Part shown: piece by piece, positions 57,986-64,000 of the stretch
How positions within the stretch are numbered: the stretch's first letter is position 1
How the letters are laid out: every line of letters starts with the position of its first letter
Assembly: GCF_004769235.1 (NCBI RefSeq)
Contig: NZ_RQFG01000005.1
Span: forward strand, 930,001-994,000
Origin: Leptospira kanakyensis
Lineage (GTDB): Bacteria; Spirochaetota; Leptospiria; Leptospirales; Leptospiraceae
DNA: 64,000 nucleotides
Direction of reading: 5' to 3'
The notes under the pieces: generated by a model
Told to the model about the DNA's origin: nothing
What the model saw: only the letters and a program-made list of their open reading frames with translations
Database searches by the model: none
Made by a program: the position numbers and the translations under genes

Positions 57986-59992
57986 TTGCCTAAGAAAGAA
58001 AATCCTGCCAAACGAGTCGCGGAACTTCGAAAAGAGATCAAAAAACATAACGATCTCTATTATAAAAACAACACTCCTAAAATTTCAGACAAAGAGTATG
58101 ATCTTTTAGTGAAAGAGTTACAAACTCTTGAAAAAGCGAACCCAGACTTGGTAGTCGCATCTTCACCTACATTACAAGTAGGGTCAGATCTCTCTCCACA
58201 ATTTAGCAAATTCAAACACAAAGTTCCTGTTTTATCTTTAGAGAATACATACAATGAAACAGAACTCTCGGAATGGTTAGAAAAAACAGGAATTGATGAA
58301 CTATATTCCCTTGAATGGAAAATTGATGGCGCCTCCATCTTGTTATACTATGAAAATGGAAAACTCACTCATTGTGTGACAAGGGGATCCGGCGGGATCG
58401 GAGACATTGTTACTGAAAATGTCAAAACTATTGAATCCATTCCACAAACACTTTCGACACCTTTAAACCTATCGGTGCGAGGGGAAATTTTTATGACCTT
58501 CGCTGATTTTGAAGAATTCAACGAAGAATATGGCGGAAAGTTTGCCAATCCTAGAAATTTAGCAGCAGGTTCTATCAAACAAAAAGACCCACAAGACGTC
58601 GCCAAACGTCCGCTAAGAATCTACGTTTACGATGCCTATTTTTCTTCTTCGAGAAAAGGATTTAACAAACATAAAGACATCATCACTTTATTAAAAAAAG
58701 AAAAGTTCCCACTGGCACCTGATACCAACGTCATCTCAGGAAAAACCCTTCTCAAAGAGATTGAATCCTTCCGTAAGAAAAAAGATAAAATGCCATTCCC
58801 TGTGGATGGACTTGTGATCAAACTGGATGACCTCAACCTGCGTGAAAGTTTGGGAGAAACAAGCCAGTCACCGCGGTGGGCTCGCGCATTTAAGTTTGAT
58901 GCCTTACTCAAAGAAACCACCATCGAAGAAATTGATTTTGCCATTGGCCGAACAGGTAAAATCACACCGAGGGCAAAGGTCACACCTATTTCACTTGCCG
59001 GAACAACTGTCACTTACGCCACCTTACACAACCAAGACTATATCGACCAACTGGGTGCAGGCATTGGGGCAAAAGTTCTTATCTCAAAACGCGGCGAAAT
59101 CATTCCCGCTGTTGAAAAAGTTACCGTTCCTCCCAAATCAGTTTTTGTATTACCAAAAGAATGCCCAGCTTGTAAAACTAAACTAACAAAGGTAGACGAC
59201 TCCGTTGATTTTTTCTGCACCAATCGCAATTGTCCAGAACGCAAACTAAACCAACTGATTTTCTTTTGTTCCAAAAAACAAATGAACATCGAAGGCCTAG
59301 GTGAAAGACAAATTCAAATTTTCTTTGAAAAAGGTTGGGTCAAAGACATTCCCGATTTATATACCTTAAACAAATACAAAGACACCATACTCGAGTTAGA
59401 TGGATTTGGTGAAAAATCCGTTAAAATTATTTTTGATGCCATAGAAAAATCCAAAGAAAAAGATTTTCGTTTCACTCTACCTTCTATCGGGCTAAACGAA
59501 GTTGGTCCTAAAGTCACAGAAATTCTTATCGAACATGGATTTGACTCTTGGGAAAAACTTGTTACGCTTTCCAAATCCAAAAATGCCGAAGAAGAACTAA
59601 CCTCCATCCACGGAATTGGCCCAAGAACAGTTGATGCCTTACTTGCCCATCTAAAAGACAAAGAAACTTTAAAACTTGTTAACACTCTTATCAAACTCGG
59701 ACTTAAATTCCAAGCGGACGAAACGGAAAAAAGCGACATACAACCGTTTGTTGGCCAAAGTTGGTGTGTGACTGGAAGTTTCGAAAACTTCCAACCTCGC
59801 GACGTCGCGATGGATCTCATCACTAAACACGGTGGCAAAAAAGTCTCCGGAGTCTCTTCCAAAACAACCCACCTACTCTATGGTCCTGGTGCCGGATCTA
59901 AATTAGAAAAAGCAACTGAACTCGGTGTGACCTTGGTATCGGAATCTGAATTTTTAAAATTATTAAAAAAAGAAGGGATAACATTGCCGTAA
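57986..59992 (+). CDS. ligA: NAD-dependent DNA ligase
   Basis: Seals nicks in replication and repair. 668 residues: adenylation domain with active Lys112 in EWKIDG, OB-fold, zinc finger CPAC...CTNRNCPE, helix-hairpin-helix repeats (GFGEKSVKIIFDAI, IHGIGPRTVDALL) and C-terminal BRCT (VGQSWCVTGSFENF). TTG start immediately after the M23 stop (TGATTG). Confidence 0.97.
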   Translation: MPKKENPAKRVAELRKEIKKHNDLYYKNNTPKISDKEYDLLVKELQTLEKANPDLVVASSPTLQVGSDLSPQFSKFKHKVPVLSLENTYNETELSEWLEKTGIDELYSLEWKIDGASILLYYENGKLTHCVTRGSGGIGDIVTENVKTIESIPQTLSTPLNLSVRGEIFMTFADFEEFNEEYGGKFANPRNLAAGSIKQKDPQDVAKRPLRIYVYDAYFSSSRKGFNKHKDIITLLKKEKFPLAPDTNVISGKTLLKEIESFRKKKDKMPFPVDGLVIKLDDLNLRESLGETSQSPRWARAFKFDALLKETTIEEIDFAIGRTGKITPRAKVTPISLAGTTVTYATLHNQDYIDQLGAGIGAKVLISKRGEIIPAVEKVTVPPKSVFVLPKECPACKTKLTKVDDSVDFFCTNRNCPERKLNQLIFFCSKKQMNIEGLGERQIQIFFEKGWVKDIPDLYTLNKYKDTILELDGFGEKSVKIIFDAIEKSKEKDFRFTLPSIGLNEVGPKVTEILIEHGFDSWEKLVTLSKSKNAEEELTSIHGIGPRTVDALLAHLKDKETLKLVNTLIKLGLKFQADETEKSDIQPFVGQSWCVTGSFENFQPRDVAMDLITKHGGKKVSGVSSKTTHLLYGPGAGSKLEKATELGVTLVSESEFLKLLKKEGITLP

Positions 59993-59995
59993 AAG

Positions 59996-60074
59996 TATTC
60001 CTATTTTGACTCGCGAGTTTGCGCCATCCATAGTTACCCATAAGTGACACCTCGTCGCTTGGTGAATAGGAATA
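59996..60074 (+). repeat. Long-range inverted repeat behind ligA
   Basis: TATTCCTATT (59996-60005) is a perfect inverted copy of AATAGGAATA (60065-60074). Between them lies the 10-nt palindrome ACTCGCGAGT (60009-60018). The whole could fold into a cloverleaf-like structure or be a recombination site; there is no T-run to suggest a terminator. Confidence 0.5.
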
Positions 60075-60127
60075 TATTCTTTAATTCTCTGAGCGCGTAT
60101 AATTCGTTAGATGATTGGTATTAGATT

Positions 60128-60179
60128 ATATAACGACCTTGACTTGCCCAAGTCGAAATAAAAAGACATTGTTTGTTAT
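60128..60179 (+). repeat. attC-like structured element (tentative)
   Basis: TATAAC (60129-60134) at one end and GTTATT (60175-60180) at the other flank a hairpin GACTTGCCCAAGTC (60141-60154). The TAAC...GTTA ends resemble the R sites of integron attC sites, but the arms do not match along their whole length. Confidence 0.25.
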
Positions 60180-60381
60180 TTTTCATTTTTGATATTATAA
60201 AAATTTCTTAGCATCGCTATCGAAAGTTGAATCAAGATTTTCAACTATTTGCTCTATTAGATTTTAAGCTTGAGAACAAAACATTATTCACTTCAATAAT
60301 TTCCTGACCTTAAGCATTCATGATGATAATTCGTTTAAAATTGAAATTGACTAAACATTTTTTTCTGATAAGAATAATGCG

Positions 60382-60906
60382 ATGAAGACCCCAGCAATTT
60401 TTTTAATCTTGTTATTCTCGCTTTTATTATGCAACCAACCGCAATCAAACAAAGTTGAAAATATTAAAAATTATGAAATTGATGTAAAATTATTAATAAA
60501 TTATATTAAGAAAGATAACCTATCCGAATCTGATACATTTTCAAATTTTACCAGAAAAGAAGTCTTTGAAGTTGCAAAAATATGTATGAAAAATGGAATA
60601 TTTGATTATCCACCAAATGATTCTTTGAAGTTTCTTCCCAGTGGAATTCTGAGAGTAGAAGAAGTGGATTCAGATGATAAATTGTTGAAATGGGAGGAAA
60701 AAGAATATTCCATTAGAGTCATAAATTTAGATAACATAGAAAACAATTTCGGATTTAAAGCCATTTCTGATGTTAATTTTTTAAAAGTAGAATCTGGAGG
60801 AAATTTTTTAGAGTTTGAAATAGAAATATTAGATCATCCTTCTAAGAAAGTATTTTTCGAGTCTTCAGTATTTTGTTCGGTTACCGGTATTGAACGTTGG
60901 AAGTGA
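60382..60906 (+). CDS. Putative lipoprotein of unknown function
   Basis: 174 residues, Asn/Lys/Ile-rich and AT-biased relative to the genes to the left. Signal peptide MKTPAIFLILLFSLLLC with lipobox at Cys17. The mature part is acidic, with an SGGNFLEFEIEILDHP stretch suggesting a beta-rich domain. No family recognised. Flanked on both sides by attC-like repeats, so it could be a gene-cassette type of insertion. Confidence 0.65.
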   Translation: MKTPAIFLILLFSLLLCNQPQSNKVENIKNYEIDVKLLINYIKKDNLSESDTFSNFTRKEVFEVAKICMKNGIFDYPPNDSLKFLPSGILRVEEVDSDDKLLKWEEKEYSIRVINLDNIENNFGFKAISDVNFLKVESGGNFLEFEIEILDHPSKKVFFESSVFCSVTGIERWK

Positions 60907-60922
60907 GAGTTTATGCAGTGCC

Positions 60923-60980
60923 ACATAACGAAATAACGGAGAGAACATTCCCCGACCTTTCGTTAATATTTTTGTTATAT
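60923..60980 (+). repeat. attC-like imperfect palindrome
   Basis: ACATAAC (60923-60929) and GTTATAT (60974-60980) are the outer ends; inner arms contain TAACGAAA (60926-60933 area) and TTTCGTTA (60958-60965), a perfect 8-nt inverted match. The arrangement of two box pairs with asymmetric spacers recalls integron attC sites, but no integrase is in the window. It could also be a terminator shared by the convergent genes. Confidence 0.35.
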
Positions 60981-61008
60981 ACAATACCAAATTTCTCACG
61001 AATGTAAT

Positions 61009-61839
61009 TCAATCGATAATATCGTTTTCCCATTGCAAACCAGTCGTCTGAAATTCTGTATCTAAAGGAAATGTAAGATTGAACTTTTCTTTAAGAGTTT
61101 TTATTAATTCTTCAGGTGATTTGATAATCGATTTATTGGCTAAACCATACCTATCCCTTTCAGATAATTCCCTATTTACAAGTGTGAGTCTTTTTCCGTC
61201 GTCTCCCGCTCGTGCCACGATCAAACGATCTTTAAAATGCGATTTCGGATGATTGCTAGTGTACCAGTTGGCAAGTACACGATCAATTTCAGGCATCTCC
61301 TCTAATGTAAATTCACATACATCGACCCATCCATGCGGAAAAAGAACTTGATGGAAATATTTATTACTTTCATATACAATTCTTCTTGTTTCGTGGTTGG
61401 TTTTCTGTTCAGTATTTTTAATTAATTGTATTGCTGATGTTAGTGATACTCCACCAACTCCAACATCAGTGAACCATGAAGTTCCGGAAAGTTCTACTCT
61501 TAGAAAAACATGGGTTCGAGGAGGAATAAAATCTCTAGGTTTATCTAAACGAACTCTAGCACTAATAGGAGTTACTTCAAATCCTAATTTATTTAGAACA
61601 CTCAAAAAAAGTCCATTTTGTTCAAAGCAATAACCGCCGCGTTTCTGAATTATTAATTTCTCAAAAACTGCATCTAAACTAATATCAATATTTTTTCCTA
61701 ACAAAATATCCAAGTTTTCGAAAGGGATATTACGAACGTGTGCCAAAGTGATATCGTTAAGCAAATCTAGTGAAGGAACACGTGAGCCACCATATCCAAT
61801 GCGATCAAAATAAGTATCTAGAAATTTTTTATCATTCAA
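61009..61839 (-). CDS. nat: Arylamine N-acetyltransferase
   Basis: Transfers acetyl from acetyl-CoA to arylamines or hydrazines. 276 residues with the catalytic triad visible: Cys71 in RGGYCFEQN, His110 in PPRTHVFLRVEL and Asp125 in WFTDVGVGG. N-terminal NIPFENLDILLG is conserved in the family. AT-richer than the housekeeping genes and next to unrecognised genes, so lateral gain is plausible. It starts 10 nt after the end of an unrelated membrane-protein gene. Confidence 0.93.
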   Translation of the reverse strand: MNDKKFLDTYFDRIGYGGSRVPSLDLLNDITLAHVRNIPFENLDILLGKNIDISLDAVFEKLIIQKRGGYCFEQNGLFLSVLNKLGFEVTPISARVRLDKPRDFIPPRTHVFLRVELSGTSWFTDVGVGGVSLTSAIQLIKNTEQKTNHETRRIVYESNKYFHQVLFPHGWVDVCEFTLEEMPEIDRVLANWYTSNHPKSHFKDRLIVARAGDDGKRLTLVNRELSERDRYGLANKSIIKSPEELIKTLKEKFNLTFPLDTEFQTTGLQWENDIID

Positions 61840-61849
61840 AAGTCAGTTC

Positions 61850-62701
61850 CTAATTTTTTTCATTGTTTAACTTTGTCGTTATTAAGATTTTCGCAAGGAA
61901 TATAATGGCTCCAAGTGGAAATGAGATAATAAGTTTCCAGTTTTCAAGAAAATTAGTTTTTTTAACAGATAGCGGGTTTAACGTCATACTAATAAATTGA
62001 TACTGCTCTAGGAGTTCTGATGAATTCCAATCGTAAGTAATTCCGAAAACAAAGAGAAAAATCAAAAAGTAATATTTCTTTTCCGAAGAATATTTTGAAT
62101 ATATCAGCGTTATATACGCAGCTGTCCAAATTATAAGTGTAAACAATATATAACCAATGATTAAATAATTACTCGAAGTTAGGTTTTCAGTTTTTAATTT
62201 ATCTTTTAAAATAATTTCTGAAATTGATAACTTTATATTAGTGAATTCGAAACCAGCAATTTCTAATTTGCCCTTGTTGTTTTTTCCGATAGTAATTGAA
62301 CAATAGGTAGATTCTCCATTTTTGTTCTCCAGAAGAAACTGTAAACTTTTCCCTTCTTTTAGTCCGACACTTTCAAGATTATAGTTTTCATCTTTTAAAA
62401 ACAAAGTAACTTTAGGAATTGCGTTGTTTACTGTATCATAGAATTCCTTTTCATTTAATACCTTGAGAATTGAATTTTTATCACCAATATTAGAGTTTAA
62501 AACTTTATATATTTGATTGATATCTTTGGATTTTACATTTTTAATAAAAGTTTCTAAAAATACGATTTCAGATGAATCTAGTTTATTTTCTGGTTCTTTT
62601 ATCAAGTAACCGTTTAAGATTATATATATTGTGAATGCAATTGAGAAGGTAAGAAATCCTAAAGGTAGAAATTTAATGTAAGATAGTAGTTTTTGCTTCA
62701 T
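61850..62701 (-). CDS. Unrecognised multi-span membrane protein
   Basis: 283 residues, Lys/Asn/Ile/Ser-rich. One N-terminal membrane segment (~12-34), a polar region of ~125 residues predicted to fold outside (DSSEIVFLETFIKNV, STYCSITIG), then about three to four hydrophobic segments from ~176 (NYLIIGYILFTLIIW). No family recognised. The layout is that of a small integral membrane sensor or transporter-like protein, which is too vague to assign a role. Confidence 0.65.
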   Translation of the reverse strand: MKQKLLSYIKFLPLGFLTFSIAFTIYIILNGYLIKEPENKLDSSEIVFLETFIKNVKSKDINQIYKVLNSNIGDKNSILKVLNEKEFYDTVNNAIPKVTLFLKDENYNLESVGLKEGKSLQFLLENKNGESTYCSITIGKNNKGKLEIAGFEFTNIKLSISEIILKDKLKTENLTSSNYLIIGYILFTLIIWTAAYITLIYSKYSSEKKYYFLIFLFVFGITYDWNSSELLEQYQFISMTLNPLSVKKTNFLENWKLIISFPLGAIIFLAKILITTKLNNEKN

Positions 62702-62724
62702 TTATGTGCTGTCCCATGTTAATA

Positions 62725-63339
62725 TTATAATTGTTTAGGTGCAATGGTGATGATCCTACATCCTTTACACAAAGGGTACGAATCCACAATTGACTTGAAA
62801 TTATTTTTCATACCTTCAGCGCTTGAGCCATAAAAATATAGAGCCGTTTCTCTTTCACCTTGCCAGTAACTTTCCATTTTTCCAAGATCACTGATACTAA
62901 TATTTAATTTTTCAATTAAGTCATTTATATCCGAATTTTCATAAACTTCTTTAGGAAGATTAATTCCATCAAGGTAGATGGCTACGCCTTCCTTTTTACC
63001 GAATTCTATTTGTTTAGAATTTGAATCATCCTGTATATGAAGGATTGAGGATTTTGGCGCACCAAGTTCTTCTAATTTACTAATCAAAAATGGTATACCA
63101 TCTTCTAAGTTATAAAGCAATATCTCAACATCAATGTGGGCGATTTCTCCAGTAGTAAGTTGCATAGTTCCACCACCATCAACTTCCCCATATTTTAAAG
63201 ATTTTAAGGCGTCATCAAGAGGATCTTCGTATATATCTCCTCTATCAATTGGCATAAGCAAATGATTTAATTGAGCTGTAACATAAACTGCTTTTTGTTT
63301 TGGTTTCCCAAGTTTAAATATATTTGAAAAAATTCCCAC
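62725..63339 (-). CDS. Unrecognised cytoplasmic protein
   Basis: 204 residues; no signal or membrane segment. N-terminal MGIFSNIFKLGKPKQKAVY, then an acidic domain (PIDRGDIYEDPLDDALKSL, GEVDGGG) and a C-terminal part with YFYGSSAEGMKNNFKSI. Ends CRIITIAPKQL. Of the size and style of small accessory or immunity proteins, but I cannot place it in a family. 23 nt before the adjacent membrane-protein gene. Confidence 0.6.
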   Translation of the reverse strand: MGIFSNIFKLGKPKQKAVYVTAQLNHLLMPIDRGDIYEDPLDDALKSLKYGEVDGGGTMQLTTGEIAHIDVEILLYNLEDGIPFLISKLEELGAPKSSILHIQDDSNSKQIEFGKKEGVAIYLDGINLPKEVYENSDINDLIEKLNISISDLGKMESYWQGERETALYFYGSSAEGMKNNFKSIVDSYPLCKGCRIITIAPKQL

Positions 63340-63378
63340 AATTCGATTCCTTATATTTGATTTTAAAATTTAGTTTTG

Positions 63379-63442
63379 GCAATGTCGCATAACAAAATGG
63401 CCCACTTGCTGATTCTCGCCATTGCGCCCTAACGCAGCAAGT
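63379..63442 (+). repeat. Interleaved inverted repeats, attC-like element (tentative)
   Basis: GCAATG (63379-63384) pairs with CATTGC (63420-63425), and ACTTGCTG (63404-63411) with CAGCAAGT (63435-63442); the pairs are interleaved, as in a pseudoknot. CATAAC (63388-63393) and TAACGC (63430-63435) resemble integron R boxes. The element fills most of the 150-nt gap between two unrelated genes. Confidence 0.3.
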
Positions 63443-63490
63443 AGTCAAAACTATTGATTTTCAATATTTATATTTTCAATATAACAAATA

Positions 63491-63964
63491 TTATACTTTC
63501 ATTAAAACAAGTAAACCAAATAAAGTTATTATAGATATAATTAATAGAATTAAGCTAAGAGAATAATTATAAAGTTCTTTAATATCAATTTCCTTATTCA
63601 TTAAGTAATCATAACCAATTAAAGTAAATGTACTTCCTAGAAATATTCCGATAGCAAATCCACTAAAAAGATAAATCAAAGTTGAAGGGTCACTTGAATT
63701 ACTTTCTCCTAAAAATATAAAACCTGAAACAAATGATAATATTAATGCTAACAAAAATACACTAAATAGTATCAAAGGATAATGCCACCAATTGAGACTA
63801 TAATTTCGTTTTAATAACTTTGGTATTTTACTAAAAGAAAAGAAACTACATCCCAGGATTATCGGCAATATAATTAAACGAATAGGAATAGCAGATATAT
63901 GAACAATACCTAAAGCTAAAAAATAAAACAAAATGAAAACAATTAACGTTAGAATCACCAACAA
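63491..63964 (-). CDS. Unrecognised membrane protein, possibly incomplete at 5' end
   Basis: 157 residues as read from the first plausible start (TTG); the frame stays open to the window edge, so the true start may lie outside. Four to five hydrophobic segments (ILPIILGCSFFSF, WHYPLILFSVFLLALILS, FAIGIFLGSTFTLIGY, LILLIISIITLFGLLV). AT-rich, no family recognised. Confidence 0.55.
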   Translation of the reverse strand: MLVILTLIVFILFYFLALGIVHISAIPIRLIILPIILGCSFFSFSKIPKLLKRNYSLNWWHYPLILFSVFLLALILSFVSGFIFLGESNSSDPSTLIYLFSGFAIGIFLGSTFTLIGYDYLMNKEIDIKELYNYSLSLILLIISIITLFGLLVLMKV

Positions 63965-64000
63965 GGATAATCGAATAAATATTAATTGAATGATCGAATT

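Larger units (their letters stand above)
59993..60381 (+). other. Non-coding stretch with two structured inverted repeats
   Basis: 389 nt with no credible gene. Two inverted-repeat elements (annotated separately at 59996-60074 and 60128-60179) lie in its first half. The second half is AT-rich. It marks the border from housekeeping DNA to AT-rich sequence. Confidence 0.5.

Noticed and set aside
59314..59862. 182-codon open frame on the minus strand inside ligA
   Set aside because: Shadow of the ligA coding sequence; the product has no recognisable domain and no ribosome-binding site.

Overview
The window is chromosomal DNA of a Leptospira species. The clearest marker is fcpA (3335-4237), a flagellar-coiling protein known only from Leptospira. 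Other support comes from the many spirochaete-style lipoproteins and several small genes of unknown type. Gene content and moderate AT-richness would fit a saprophytic (L. biflexa-like) species, but that is inference. Nearly the whole window is dense housekeeping chromosome. There is no rRNA, CRISPR, phage or transposase gene, and I found one tRNA gene.

Left part (1-14 kb): the 3' part of a DAHP synthase gene, then a minus-strand operon (zinc-finger DnaC-like ATPase, folK, panB). Next come fcpA with a strong terminator and a YbbA/YbbP-type ABC exporter. A clear promoter precedes a small Cys-rich protein gene and leuS. A tail-anchored protein gene is coupled to a histidine-kinase-like ATPase gene, followed by threonine synthase.

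Centre left (14-34 kb): a plus-strand set of signal peptidase I, an FtsI-type PBP with a C-terminal PASTA-like segment, and a DUF115/Maf-type protein. Opposite it is a long minus-strand run (valS-purD-unknown-prfB-degenerate NifA-like regulator-OmpA-like protein). Then follow a 49-residue protein gene whose terminator abuts a thioredoxin-like lipoprotein gene, a VapBC module with a visible operator, a flavin monooxygenase, an M23 lipoprotein, a PilZ-like protein and a sodium:solute symporter.

Centre right (34-60 kb): a FabD-like transferase coupled to a WYL regulator and ispE. Then comes a conserved block of tRNA-Gln, N-terminal-only glmU, prs, rplY, pth and ftsH, in which the pth product has lost its catalytic residues. 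After that: an EVE protein, a response regulator/histidine kinase pair, lipoproteins, a DASS transporter, a GpsA-PlsB fusion for phospholipid synthesis, a four-gene acyl-CoA dehydrogenase/transporter operon, a J-domain protein, YceI, SanA/YdcF, an M23 envelope peptidase and ligA.

Right end (60-64 kb): composition becomes visibly more AT-rich and gene spacing looser. It holds an arylamine N-acetyltransferase and four unrecognised proteins separated by structured repeats that resemble recombination sites. This is the only part that looks like accessory DNA.
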